Of a DNA stretch of 64,000 nt, positions 1 through 7,685 are shown in pieces. Source of the stretch: Bacteroidales bacterium (GTDB lineage: Bacteria; Bacteroidota; Bacteroidia; Bacteroidales; P3); contig JAGBOF010000012.1 in the NCBI GenBank assembly GCA_017633985.1, forward strand, positions 1 to 64,000, given 5' to 3'. Position numbers and translations under genes: made by a program. Positions within the stretch are counted from its first letter, which is position 1. Each line of letters opens with the position of its first letter. The notes below the pieces were generated by a model. That model saw nothing but the letters and a program-made list of their open reading frames with translations, was not told the origin of the DNA and made no database searches.

Positions 1-80
1 TCTAATTCTTCCGTTCTTTTTTATGTGACACGAACCACAGAATTTACACTTTTTTTCATATTGCAGCTAAAAAATCTTTG

Positions 81-88
81 CAAAGATA
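81..88 (-). promoter_or_regulatory. Candidate -7 box for a leftward gene outside the window
   Basis: On the minus strand this reads TATCTTTG, a match to the Bacteroidota -7 consensus TAnnTTTG. It suggests that a gene transcribed leftwards begins just beyond the left edge. No matching -33 element was identified. Confidence 0.4.
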
Positions 89-270
89 AGTAAATTAATA
101 ATTTAACCCCCTTTTTAGCCTACGATTTTGACCATTATGCCTAACTTTCTGTTATTCAATTACCAATTTTTGCAAAAATTCAGGCGTTTTATTGCCGTAA
201 ATTACAGCCTTATTTCACGCATTCAAGCACAAAACAAAATCTTTAATTATACTGTTTGGTTTATTGCGAA
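89..270. other. Non-coding left flank
   Basis: AT-rich sequence between a leftward promoter box and the terminator of the fermentation operon. Open frames across it have no recognisable protein content. The first part (about 148-197) resembles 7369-7418 without gaps at roughly three positions in four, so it may hold a dispersed repeat remnant. Confidence 0.5.
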
Positions 271-309
271 TAAAAAGTATCGGACTTATGCTTTAAAAGC
301 AAAATCCGA
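271..309 (-). terminator. Rho-independent terminator of the fermentation operon
   Basis: On the minus strand an imperfect stem (TCGGATTTTGCTTT pairing with AAAGCATAAGTCCGA) is followed by a T-rich run (TTTTTA). It lies about 35 bases after the stop codon of the SDR reductase gene, which fits the end of that leftward operon. Confidence 0.7.
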
Positions 310-344
310 CACATACATTATATTTATATATAGGTATGATAAAA

Positions 345-1082
345 TTAAACTGTCATACCTCCGTCTACGGAGAAGGTTGCACCGTTTACGTATGCACTTT
401 CTTCACTTGCCAAGAAGACAAACATTGCTGCAATGTCTTCAGGTGTTCCCAATCTTCCTACAGGAACCTTTGCAATCATACCGTCCAAAACCTCTTTCGG
501 CATCTTTGCAACCATATCAGTGGCAATAAATCCAGGAGCTACGGCATTAACAGTAACACCTTTGCGTCCCAATTCACGGCCTAACGTTTTCGTCATACCG
601 ATAATACCTGCTTTGGTTGCGACGTAGTTAGTCTGTCCGAAATTACCGTACAATCCGACAACGGAAGATACGTTTACTATTCTACCCCAGCCTTTTTCAA
701 GCATCATTGGAGAAAGACATTTTACGCAATTGAATGTTCCCGTTAAGTTAATGTCTATAACACTTTGCCAAATCTCGGGAGTCATCTTTTTTAACGTAGA
801 ATCGTTGGTTATTCCTGCATTGTTAATCAAAATATCACAACCTCCCGCTTGTTTAACTTTGTCTGCAGCTGCCTGAACATCTGCAAAATTGCTTACGTCA
901 ACAGGCATAAATGTCATATTTAAGCCCTGTGCTTTTGCTTCTGCGATGAACGCTTCGCCTTTTTCCTTGTTTCTTGCCCAAACTATAACATTCGCTCCTT
1001 CTTTAGCAAAACGTAAAGCCGTTGCTTTACCTATACCCGATGTACCGCCTGTAATAACGGCAGTTTTACCTTGTAATCTCAT
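345..1082 (-). CDS. fabG: SDR-family 3-oxoacyl-ACP / acetoacetyl-CoA reductase (FabG/PhaB-like)
   Basis: NAD(P)H-dependent reductase of 245 residues, the usual length for FabG and PhaB. The Rossmann motif TGGTSGIG is at 11-18, NNAG at 87-90, and the catalytic Ser (139/140), Tyr153 and Lys157 (YVATK) are intact. The C-terminal SVDGG motif is present. FabG reduces 3-oxoacyl-ACP in fatty acid synthesis, whereas PhaB-type relatives reduce acetoacetyl-CoA to 3-hydroxybutyryl-CoA. As the last gene of an operon with Kce, Kal and a CoA transferase, a role on acetoacetyl-CoA is plausible but inferred. Sequence alone does not separate the two activities. Confidence 0.85.
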   Translation of the reverse strand: MRLQGKTAVITGGTSGIGKATALRFAKEGANVIVWARNKEKGEAFIAEAKAQGLNMTFMPVDVSNFADVQAAADKVKQAGGCDILINNAGITNDSTLKKMTPEIWQSVIDINLTGTFNCVKCLSPMMLEKGWGRIVNVSSVVGLYGNFGQTNYVATKAGIIGMTKTLGRELGRKGVTVNAVAPGFIATDMVAKMPKEVLDGMIAKVPVGRLGTPEDIAAMFVFLASEESAYVNGATFSVDGGMTV

Positions 1083-1142
1083 GATTTTATCAGATTTTTA
1101 TTATTTAATTTACACTTTTTATCTTCACACTGTTGCAAAAAA

Positions 1143-1970
1143 TTATCTTTTCAAGGAAAGAATTTCCCTTGCTTCGTCAGAATTAGCCACCTCTCTGCCT
1201 AATTCTTTAGCCAAACGTACGACTTTGTCCACTAATTCGCCGTTGCTTTTTGCCAAAACACCTTTGGAAAGATACAAATTGTCTTCAAAACCTACGCGTA
1301 CGTTACCTCCCATTGCTATACCGGCTGCTGCCATAGGGAAAGCGTGACGTCCTATTCCCGTAACAGTCCATGTACTTCCCGCAGGAATACCATTAACCAG
1401 CCAACAAAGGTTAGGAACCGTGGCAGGAGTGCAACCCGGTACGCCAAGTACGAAATTAAACTGCATAGGATGCGAAGGAACTTCCCCTTTACGTGCCATA
1501 GTTAAGATAGTATCCAAATGTCCCATCTCAAAACATTCGTATTCCGGCTTAATACCTTTTTCTAACATACGTTTGCCGAACGCACGCATCGTAGGCATTG
1601 TGTTATCAAAGATTTCATCACCGAAATTGCACGTTCCGCAGTCCAAAGTAGCCATTTCAGGTATAGGAGTCGTGTCAGTGGATTGCAATCTTTCCTCTGG
1701 AGTCATACCGACAGCCCCTCCGGTAGAAGGTATCAGTATAACATTCGGACAAGCCTGGTAAATAGCCTGTTCGCATTCCTGAAAACGGGCTTTGCTTTGC
1801 GTAGGTGTTCCGTCATCTTCCCTTACATGCAAATGAACGATAGCCGCACCAGCATCAACCGCACTTTTGGCTTCTCTGACTATTTCCTCCACCGTATAAG
1901 GTACGGCAGGATTTTGTTCTTTCGTAACTTCGGCTCCGCATATCGCAGCCGTAATTATAAGTTTATCCAT
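1143..1970 (-). CDS. kce: 3-keto-5-aminohexanoate cleavage enzyme (BKACE family)
   Basis: In lysine fermentation Kce condenses 3-keto-5-aminohexanoate with acetyl-CoA to give acetoacetate and 3-aminobutyryl-CoA. Counting from the chosen ATG (275 residues), Glu14, His46 and His48 (HLHVRE) fall exactly where the characterised Cloacimonas enzyme has its catalytic Glu and zinc histidines, and Glu229 matches the third zinc ligand. That agreement supports this start over an in-frame ATG 30 bases upstream, which would lie in a repeat-rich spacer. The gene sits between kal and the SDR gene in a leftward operon. The product of this step is the substrate of the neighbouring Kal protein, so the assignment as Kce rather than another BKACE is well supported by context. 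Confidence 0.9.
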   Translation of the reverse strand: MDKLIITAAICGAEVTKEQNPAVPYTVEEIVREAKSAVDAGAAIVHLHVREDDGTPTQSKARFQECEQAIYQACPNVILIPSTGGAVGMTPEERLQSTDTTPIPEMATLDCGTCNFGDEIFDNTMPTMRAFGKRMLEKGIKPEYECFEMGHLDTILTMARKGEVPSHPMQFNFVLGVPGCTPATVPNLCWLVNGIPAGSTWTVTGIGRHAFPMAAAGIAMGGNVRVGFEDNLYLSKGVLAKSNGELVDKVVRLAKELGREVANSDEAREILSLKR

Positions 1971-1985
1971 TACAAATTTCTTATT

Positions 1986-2100
1986 TGGGATATCGGACAT
2001 TTGATTTTGGAATATTGGATTTACTTTACGGGTTTTAAAATTTCACATCCGCATTCGGATAAATCCAATGTCAAATATCAAAAGTCCAATGTCAAATGTT
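1986..2100. repeat. 21-bp-spaced repeat region in the kal-kce spacer
   Basis: The 13-mer TCCAATGTCAAAT occurs at 2064-2076 and again exactly 21 bases later at 2085-2097. Near 1995-2025 imperfect inverted copies appear (GGACATTTGATTTT, ATTGGATTT), so the spacer can form a long imperfect stem. It uses the same 21-base pitch as the other intergenic arrays but has a different core sequence. It fills the gap between two co-transcribed genes. Confidence 0.6.
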
Positions 2101-2496
2101 TTATTTATTATATCTCTGACAGTCTTTCGGAGTTACGCATGTACCGCTTGCACGGCATACAACAACAGGTTCAGCCAACACCTCTGCAGCCGATGCACTG
2201 ATATCCGTTCTTGCAGTTATCACTTTTCTGGCTTCAAAAGTCATCTTACGCGAAGTATTACCCACCTTTGTTATCTCGCCGTATGCCTCAATATAATCAC
2301 CTGCATAAACAGGGGCTAAAAACTCCACATTATCGTATGCACAGAACAATCCTTCGTCACCGTCCTGCTTAATCAACAACTCTGTTGCAACGTCACCGAA
2401 AAGGTTTAACATTCTTGCTCCGTCAACCAAATTACCGCCGTAATGAGCATCATGCGCACTCATTCTTAATCTTATCGTACTTGTTACTTTTTCCAT
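2101..2496 (-). CDS. kal: 3-aminobutyryl-CoA ammonia-lyase (hotdog fold)
   Basis: A 131-residue single hotdog-domain protein. The N-terminal segment ([23 protein letters not shown]) and the central [10 protein letters not shown] strand-turn resemble the lysine-fermentation Kal family and thioesterase relatives. Kal removes ammonia from L-3-aminobutyryl-CoA to give crotonyl-CoA. It lies directly upstream of kce, which makes its substrate, and downstream of a CoA-transferase subunit. A generic acyl-CoA thioesterase is the alternative, but the size and operon position favour Kal. The stop codon abuts the repeat-rich spacer before kce. Confidence 0.85.
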   Translation of the reverse strand: MEKVTSTIRLRMSAHDAHYGGNLVDGARMLNLFGDVATELLIKQDGDEGLFCAYDNVEFLAPVYAGDYIEAYGEITKVGNTSRKMTFEARKVITARTDISASAAEVLAEPVVVCRASGTCVTPKDCQRYNK

Positions 2497-2553
2497 TTTA
2501 CTTTGTTATTATTCTAAAAATCTATGCAATTATTCCCTTTTGCTGATTTATGA

Positions 2554-3195
2554 TTAAGCTTTAACTATATAATCTACGAATAAATAAGGAGTTTTTACGT
2601 ATTCAGGTTTTATTTCATCCACTTCCTCTTTAACCTCTGCTATTACCAAATCGGCAGCCGTTGCCATCAAAGGATTAAAGTTCTGTGAAGTTCCCCTGTA
2701 TACCAAATTGCCGAATTTGTCGCATACACTTGCACCTATCAAAGCTATATCGGCACGGATAGGTTTCTCCAATAAGTATTCTTTTCCGTCAACGGTAAGT
2801 TTTTGTTTACCTTCTTCGCAAACGGTATTCAATCCCGTAGTGGTAAGAAAACCTCCTATGCCTGCACCGCCGCAACGTATCTGTTCTGCCAAGGTGCCCT
2901 GCGGTACCAACTGTACTTCCATTTCGCCCGAAATCATCTTTTCGCCCGTTACAGGGTTTGTTCCGATATGCGAAGCAATGACTTTTTTAACGCAACCGCT
3001 GGCAACCAAAAGTCCGCTGCCGTATTCTACAAAAGAAGTGTCGTTGCAAATGATTGTCAAATCCTTTACTTTGTTTTTAACCAACTGTTCAATGATTTTA
3101 CATGCGGAACCCGAACCCAAGAATCCGCCGATCATTACGGTCATTCCGTCTTTAACCATAGAGGCTGCTTCCTCTATACCTATCCTTTTGCTCAT
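2554..3195 (-). CDS. atoD: Acetoacetate/butyrate CoA-transferase, alpha subunit (partner absent)
   Basis: A 213-residue protein of the AtoD/CtfA/ScoA family. GGFLGSGSA near residue 24 and the C-terminal VDYIVKA ending are typical of alpha subunits. The enzyme moves CoA between butyryl-CoA or acetyl-CoA and acetoacetate. The catalytic glutamate is on the beta subunit, which is normally encoded next door; here the next gene is kal and the other side is a divergent promoter region, so no beta subunit is visible. This is the first gene of the leftward operon, with a TAnnTTTG box about 55 bases upstream of its start. Confidence 0.88.
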   Translation of the reverse strand: MSKRIGIEEAASMVKDGMTVMIGGFLGSGSACKIIEQLVKNKVKDLTIICNDTSFVEYGSGLLVASGCVKKVIASHIGTNPVTGEKMISGEMEVQLVPQGTLAEQIRCGGAGIGGFLTTTGLNTVCEEGKQKLTVDGKEYLLEKPIRADIALIGASVCDKFGNLVYRGTSQNFNPLMATAADLVIAEVKEEVDEIKPEYVKTPYLFVDYIVKA

Positions 3196-3247
3196 GATTT
3201 TATTATATTTTAAATTTTCTGCTGTTCTTTGTAATTAAACTTGAGTG

Positions 3248-3255
3248 CAAAAATA
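3248..3255 (-). promoter_or_regulatory. -7 box of the atoD-kal-kce-fabG operon
   Basis: TATTTTTG on the minus strand, followed by GC towards the gene, as in other Bacteroidota promoters in this window. It lies about 55 bases upstream of the CoA-transferase start codon. Confidence 0.55.
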
Positions 3256-3602
3256 ATAAAAATATTTTATATTGTCAGAAATTTTACAAAAAATCGGTTT
3301 TATCAATTAAAAAAGGCTTTTAATTATTACGCCTGCGCAAAAATTTCTTCACATATTGCATCAAACGGTTATTAAACGGTTTTACGGCGTTTTCTAATAA
3401 CAAACCAGTGAATTCAGCACGCATTTCACTGCAATTTTAAGCCTCAAAAACGGCATTTGCCGCCATTTGAAAACCAGCTAATTACAAAAGGCAAAAATAA
3501 TCAGCGATAAAAATAAATTTTTATCGCTGATTATTTTATTAATATCGCAGATTATTTTTGCCTTACGGCGTTATAATTTTATATGTATTAAAAAAATTTT
3601 CG
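3256..3602. other. Divergent intergenic region, partly repeat
   Basis: Between the leftward fermentation operon and rightward lgt. The first 230 bases are AT-rich with several partial CGGTT/CGGCGTT motifs and no credible gene. The rest is occupied by a 21-bp array. Confidence 0.6.
3494..3577. repeat. 21-bp array, four units, with perfect 19-bp inverted pair
   Basis: Four consecutive 21-base units. Units 1 and 2 are reverse complements over 19 bases (arms 3496-3514 and 3517-3535, 2-base spacer) around the core ATCAGCGAT/ATCGCTGAT. An outer near-perfect inverted pair (18 of 19) begins GGCAAAAATAATC at 3490 and ends at 3562. Unit 4 carries the TTACGGCG variant. It sits in a divergent promoter region about 25 bases before the lgt -7 box, so it cannot be a plain terminator for either flanking gene. 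Confidence 0.85.
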
Positions 3603-3610
3603 TAACTTTG
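3603..3610 (+). promoter_or_regulatory. -7 box of lgt-gpmA
   Basis: TAACTTTG, matching TAnnTTTG and followed by C, 20 bases before the lgt ATG. The leader would be very short. Confidence 0.6.
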
Positions 3611-3630
3611 CCGTTTCAAATTTTAAAGTG

Positions 3631-4494
3631 ATGGTAAATTTGTTTGTCAAGTGGGATATTTCTCCTGTAATATTTAAATTGGGAAGCATTGAAGTAAGAT
3701 GGTACGGAGTCTTGTTTGCCTGTGCCTTTATTATAAGTTATATATTATTGAAAAGGTTGTTTGCAAAAGACAAAGTGCCCGTGCAGTATTTGGACAAATT
3801 GACTTTGTATGTCTTTATTGCCGTTTTGGTCGGTGCAAGGCTGGGGCACTGTTTGTTTTATGACTTTTCATATTATTCACACCACATAACGGAGATGTTT
3901 TTGCCGATAAAACAGACTGCGGAAGGCTGGAAATTTATAGGTTATCAGGGTTTGGCATCCCACGGAGGTGCAATAGGAATATTGATTGCCGTATGGCTGT
4001 ATCAACGTAACACCCGCCTGCCGTATATGTGGATATTGGATAGATTGGTTATAGCAATATGTTTCGCAGGTTTGGCTATAAGGACGGGAAATCTGTTTAA
4101 CAGTGAAATATACGGCGTACCTACTACCATGCCGTGGGGATTTATTTTCGTAAGGGACTATAATGACGTGCCTTGTCATCCTACCCAGTTGTACGAAGGG
4201 CTTTCTTATCTTATTATAGGGCTGGTTCTTTACTTTCTTTTGATAAGAAAAAACGGCAAAATCAATCAGGGATTTATTTTCTCATTGTTTTTGATTCTTG
4301 TATTCGGAATGCGTTTCCTTATAGAGTTTATCAAAAACGACCAAGAGGCATGGGAAAAGGATATGTTGTTGGATATGGGACAGATATTGTCCGTTCCGTT
4401 TGTTTTGGCGGGATTTGTATTGCTTTATTTCTCATTAAAAGGGAATATAGGGCGGAAATTGGACTTGAAGAAGTTAAAAAATAACGGTAAATAA
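3631..4494 (+). CDS. lgt: Prolipoprotein diacylglyceryl transferase
   Basis: Integral membrane enzyme that moves diacylglycerol from phosphatidylglycerol to the lipobox cysteine of prolipoproteins. The start is the ATG just after a possible in-frame GTG. The product is about 288 residues with several membrane helices. The family hallmarks are clear: the SIEVRWYGVLF start, HGGAIGI in the middle, and the RTGNLFNSEIYG segment with the essential Arg and Asn. It is followed after 23 bases by gpmA on the same strand, so the two are probably co-transcribed from the TAACTTTG box just upstream. Confidence 0.95.
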   Translation: MVNLFVKWDISPVIFKLGSIEVRWYGVLFACAFIISYILLKRLFAKDKVPVQYLDKLTLYVFIAVLVGARLGHCLFYDFSYYSHHITEMFLPIKQTAEGWKFIGYQGLASHGGAIGILIAVWLYQRNTRLPYMWILDRLVIAICFAGLAIRTGNLFNSEIYGVPTTMPWGFIFVRDYNDVPCHPTQLYEGLSYLIIGLVLYFLLIRKNGKINQGFIFSLFLILVFGMRFLIEFIKNDQEAWEKDMLLDMGQILSVPFVLAGFVLLYFSLKGNIGRKLDLKKLKNNGK

Positions 4495-4517
4495 ACATTT
4501 TAATATTTTTAAACATT

Positions 4518-5264
4518 ATGGCAAAAAGATTAGTTTTAGTCCGTCACGGACAAAGCGAGTGGAACAAATTAAATCTTTTCACAGGATGGAAAGACGTTGA
4601 TTTGTCAGATCAGGGAAAACAGGAAGCTGCACAGGCAGGTAAAGCAATGGCTGAATATAACGTTATTCCAGAAATATGTTTTACTTCTTACCTTAAACGT
4701 GCTATCAAAACGCTTAACATAGCACTTGATGCAATGAATTTGGACTACTTACCTGTTTACAAAACATGGAGATTGAACGAAAAACATTACGGACAATTGC
4801 AGGGACTTAATAAAAAAGAAACCGCAGAGAAGTACGGAGACGAACAAGTCTTGAAATGGAGAAGAGTTTTTGACTGTCAGCCGCCTGCATTGGAAGAAAC
4901 GGACGAAAGAAATCCGAAAAACGATCCGCGTTATAAGGGTGTAGCTCCGTCAGACATTCCTATGACTGAATCTTTGAAGGATTGCATAGCACGTTGTATG
5001 CCTTATTTTGAAGGAACAATACTTCCTGAATTCAAAAATCACGACACTGTATTGATAGCTGCACACGGCAATTCTTTAAGAGGTATAGTTAAGAACTTAA
5101 AAGGTATGACCGAGGACGAGATCATCAAGTTCAACATACCGACTGGTATTCCTTACGTATTTACGTTTGATGAGAATATGAAAGTTGTGAAAGACGAATT
5201 CTTGGCAGATGAAGATACGGTAAAAAAACTTATGGATGCCGTTGCCAATCAAGGAAAGAAATAA
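4518..5264 (+). CDS. gpmA: 2,3-bisphosphoglycerate-dependent phosphoglycerate mutase
   Basis: Glycolytic enzyme interconverting 3- and 2-phosphoglycerate. It has 248 residues, the standard dPGM length. The phospho-acceptor is His10 in LVRHGQSEWN; the FTGWKDVDLSDQG segment, the WRLNEKHYGQLQGLNK motif and the second histidine in AAHGNSLRG are all present. It follows lgt closely without its own visible promoter box. A 21-bp array that can fold as a terminator lies 39 bases after the stop. Confidence 0.97.
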   Translation: MAKRLVLVRHGQSEWNKLNLFTGWKDVDLSDQGKQEAAQAGKAMAEYNVIPEICFTSYLKRAIKTLNIALDAMNLDYLPVYKTWRLNEKHYGQLQGLNKKETAEKYGDEQVLKWRRVFDCQPPALEETDERNPKNDPRYKGVAPSDIPMTESLKDCIARCMPYFEGTILPEFKNHDTVLIAAHGNSLRGIVKNLKGMTEDEIIKFNIPTGIPYVFTFDENMKVVKDEFLADEDTVKKLMDAVANQGKK

Positions 5265-5303
5265 TTAAAACAATATTTTTGTCCTTTAACAAAGCGTAAG
5301 GGC

Positions 5304-5366
5304 AAAACAAAACACCGTTTCATTAAATTATTACATTGTTTTGATTTAATAAAACGGTGTTTTTGT
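5304..5366. terminator. Bidirectional terminator built from three 21-bp units
   Basis: Units 1 and 3 are inverted (AAAACACCGTTT with AAACGGTGTTTT, extended by ATTAAAT/ATTTAAT), with unit 2 as the loop and T-runs on both sides. It ends one base before the stop codon of the leftward barrel gene and can serve both convergent genes. It shares the 21-base register of the other arrays. Confidence 0.8.
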
Positions 5367-6299
5367 TTACCATCTGTATCCTATTGTCAAAAGAAGCGTT
5401 GCCCTGTTGCCTTTATCTCTTGTATACCATATTCCGTTACTGATATAATTTGATTTTAATACTGAAAGAACATCATCTTTTTCGGATTTACCGCCTGGGA
5501 ATCCGCCTCCGCCGCCGGGAAAACCGCCTCCGCCACCGGGAAAGCCGCCACCACCGCCAGGGTTAAGAGGTCCGCCGCCACTGCCGCTGCCTCCGCTACC
5601 GCCGGAGCCTGAATTACCGCCTGTACTGCCGCTGTCTTTTGATTTGCCTGTATCATCTGCCGAACTGGATATAACAACTGCGTTATAATATCCCGTAAGT
5701 GTCATAAACCAATGGTTGGAAAAATGGTACGTTACGCCCACATTGCCGTGCAAACCCAATGTATAGAAAGTTTCAAGCGGAAAATCCGAATCCTCTCCTA
5801 CTGATTTGCCCTTTGTAGCATCAGTTGAAACGGAAGACCACATGGTTGATTCCCAAAATCCGCCTAAACCGAGGTTCAAAGACACTTTCGGTGCAACGTA
5901 ATAAGCAGCATATACGTTTAAATTCTCAAAAAGTCCGCTCATTGCCACTTTTGCCGTTGCCTCGAAGTCACTTCCGTGCATATCTATTGAGAAACCGTCT
6001 CTTTGATAACCGAAATTATTGCCCACACCGAACGAAAACTTTTTGGAAAGCATCTTCTCAAAGCCGAAATACAGCCCTATATTAGGGTTAAGTACCGTAT
6101 ATTTGAAATTATCCGTTGTAACGTTCGGCAGATTTTCCTTATTTCTGTCTTCAAAAGCGAATTTTATGTCTCCGTCGGGCTTGTTTGCTCCTAAAGATAT
6201 ACCCAAACGTATATCTCCGAACCAATCCCACCACCCTGCACGGACGTTTGGCATTGCAATAACGGCTGTAAACAATACCGCCAATACGATTCTTTTCAT
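5367..6299 (-). CDS. Secreted outer-membrane beta-barrel-like protein with glycine-rich heptad insert
   Basis: Starts with a signal peptide (MKRIVLAVLFTAVIAMPNVRA) if the second ATG is used; an in-frame ATG 12 bases upstream is possible. The mature part has alternating amphipathic strands (FSFGVGNNFGYQRDG, VSLNLGLGGFWES, TLLLTIGYRW at the end) typical of small outer-membrane barrels, with a C-terminal aromatic residue. Around residues 225-275 there is a low-complexity insert rich in Gly/Ser, including FPGGGGG repeated in tandem as a seven-residue unit. The insert probably forms an extracellular loop. No family name can be assigned with confidence. It is transcribed divergently from ispE. Confidence 0.75.
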   Translation of the reverse strand: MKRIVLAVLFTAVIAMPNVRAGWWDWFGDIRLGISLGANKPDGDIKFAFEDRNKENLPNVTTDNFKYTVLNPNIGLYFGFEKMLSKKFSFGVGNNFGYQRDGFSIDMHGSDFEATAKVAMSGLFENLNVYAAYYVAPKVSLNLGLGGFWESTMWSSVSTDATKGKSVGEDSDFPLETFYTLGLHGNVGVTYHFSNHWFMTLTGYYNAVVISSSADDTGKSKDSGSTGGNSGSGGSGGSGSGGGPLNPGGGGGFPGGGGGFPGGGGGFPGGKSEKDDVLSVLKSNYISNGIWYTRDKGNRATLLLTIGYRW

Positions 6300-6341
6300 T
6301 GATTTTATCATATTTTATAATACTTCTTTAATTTAATTTTG

Positions 6342-6349
6342 CAAAGATA
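6342..6349 (-). promoter_or_regulatory. -7 box of the barrel protein gene
   Basis: TATCTTTG on the minus strand, 43 bases upstream of the chosen start; part of a divergent pair with the ispE box. Confidence 0.55.
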
Positions 6350-6362
6350 TAAAAAAAATAAT

Positions 6363-6370
6363 TAATTTTG
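6363..6370 (+). promoter_or_regulatory. -7 box of ispE
   Basis: TAATTTTG followed by CA, 38 bases before the ispE start codon. Confidence 0.55.
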
Positions 6371-6407
6371 CATCCAAATAGAATACATAATCAAAATAAT
6401 TATCGCA

Positions 6408-7241
6408 ATGATATACTTTCCCAACGCAAAAATCAATATCGGTTTATTCGTTACAGGCAAAAGAGACGACGGTTTCCATAATATTGAATCCGTATTCTAT
6501 CCCATCGGACTGAATGACGCATTGGAAATGAGGATTTCGCAAAAAAGTGAAACAAAATTCCGTTTAAGCGGAGATAATATTAATAATAATGTATCAAATG
6601 ACAGTAACAATACGGTCTTAAAGGCATTCAATCTGCTGAAAAAGGATTTTAAACAAATAAAAGACGCTGATATTTGCCTAAACAAACGCATTCCCGTTTT
6701 TGCGGGGCTTGGCGGCGGAAGTTCGGATGCTGCTTACATGATTAAACTTACTGATTATATGTTTGACTTGCGTCTTACCAACAAACAATTGCATGATTAT
6801 GCCCTTGAAGTAGGTTCCGACTGTCCGTTTTTTATTGAAAACACACCGCAATTCGTCTATTCACGCGGCGAAAAGATGAGTAAAATTTCTTTAAATCTCA
6901 AAAATTATTATTTGGTTCTTATAAAACCCGAAATAAACATCTCCACAAAGGAAGCTTATCAGGATGTACACAAAACAAGTACGCCTTTTGACTTACGGCA
7001 GTTAGATGTAAAGGACATAAACAATTGGAAAAATTACGTAAAGAATGATTTTGAGGTGCGGTTGTTCGAAAAATATCCCCTTTTGGGCGAAATAAAGGAT
7101 ACATTATATAATATGGACGCCGTATATGCGCAAATGAGCGGATCTGGCAGCACTGTTTACGGAATTTTCAACAGTGCCGTGGATTTGAACATGCTTTCCG
7201 TGCCTGAAAATACGTTTATCCATCAAGAAAAATTACAATAA
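6408..7241 (+). CDS. ispE: 4-diphosphocytidyl-2-C-methyl-D-erythritol kinase
   Basis: GHMP kinase of the MEP isoprenoid pathway; phosphorylates the 2-hydroxyl of CDP-methylerythritol. It has 277 residues. The N-terminal PNAKINIGLFV strand, the ATP loop PVFAGLGGGSSDAA (around 94-107) and the third GHMP motif MSGSGSTVYG near the C-terminus are all present. Transcribed alone from a TAATTTTG box. A 21-bp array begins 24 bases after the stop. Confidence 0.95.
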   Translation: MIYFPNAKINIGLFVTGKRDDGFHNIESVFYPIGLNDALEMRISQKSETKFRLSGDNINNNVSNDSNNTVLKAFNLLKKDFKQIKDADICLNKRIPVFAGLGGGSSDAAYMIKLTDYMFDLRLTNKQLHDYALEVGSDCPFFIENTPQFVYSRGEKMSKISLNLKNYYLVLIKPEINISTKEAYQDVHKTSTPFDLRQLDVKDINNWKNYVKNDFEVRLFEKYPLLGEIKDTLYNMDAVYAQMSGSGSTVYGIFNSAVDLNMLSVPENTFIHQEKLQ

Positions 7242-7265
7242 AACCGAACGTTTAGTAATCACATC

Positions 7266-7349
7266 AAAAAAAGACGCCGTTTTACGAAAATAATCAGCGA
7301 TAAAAATTTATTAATCAGCGATAAAAATAAATTTTTATCGCTGATTATT
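7266..7349. repeat. 21-bp array, four units
   Basis: Unit 1 has the ACGCCGTTTTA core; units 2 and 3 have ATCAGCGATAAAAAT in one orientation; unit 4 has the inverse TTTTTATCGCTGATTATT. Units 3 and 4 form an inverted pair. It lies just downstream of ispE. Confidence 0.85.
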
Positions 7350-7621
7350 TTAAGGGCTTGTAACTTCCTGTTATTCAAGTGCCGTTTTTTGCCTGAATTC
7401 AGCCGTTTCAGGACTGTAATTTCCGCATTCAAAAGACTAAAATACACAACCTTTATATTGATATCGCTTTTACCAAAAATGAAAACAATTATAAAAATGC
7501 CTTTTAGCTGAAATAACCGCCTGTTTGGGCAAAATCACGGAAGTTTTTTAGGTAAGAACAAAATTTTACGGTTTTTTGTTGATTTTTAACCCGCATAAAG
7601 GTTTATTAAAATAAAAATCCG
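7350..7621. other. Non-coding leader region before pepD
   Basis: About 270 bases without a credible gene. The start (7369-7418) resembles 148-197, suggesting a dispersed repeat remnant; a shorter related stretch (GAATTCAGC...CTG.AATTT) occurs near 3415. The region ends at the pepD promoter box. Confidence 0.45.
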
Positions 7622-7629
7622 TAAATTTG
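7622..7629 (+). promoter_or_regulatory. -7 box of pepD
   Basis: TAAATTTG followed by CA, about 56 bases before the pepD ATG. Confidence 0.6.
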
Positions 7630-7685
7630 CATTGTTATTTAATATCATTAAGACAATAATTATAAATTTTAAAACAATAAATACA

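Noticed and set aside
128-529. Open frames at the left edge on the plus strand
   Set aside because: They overlap the SDR gene on the other strand and have unlikely composition; the region holds a terminator instead.
3628-3630. GTG start for lgt
   Set aside because: An ATG follows immediately and is the more common start; the difference is one residue.
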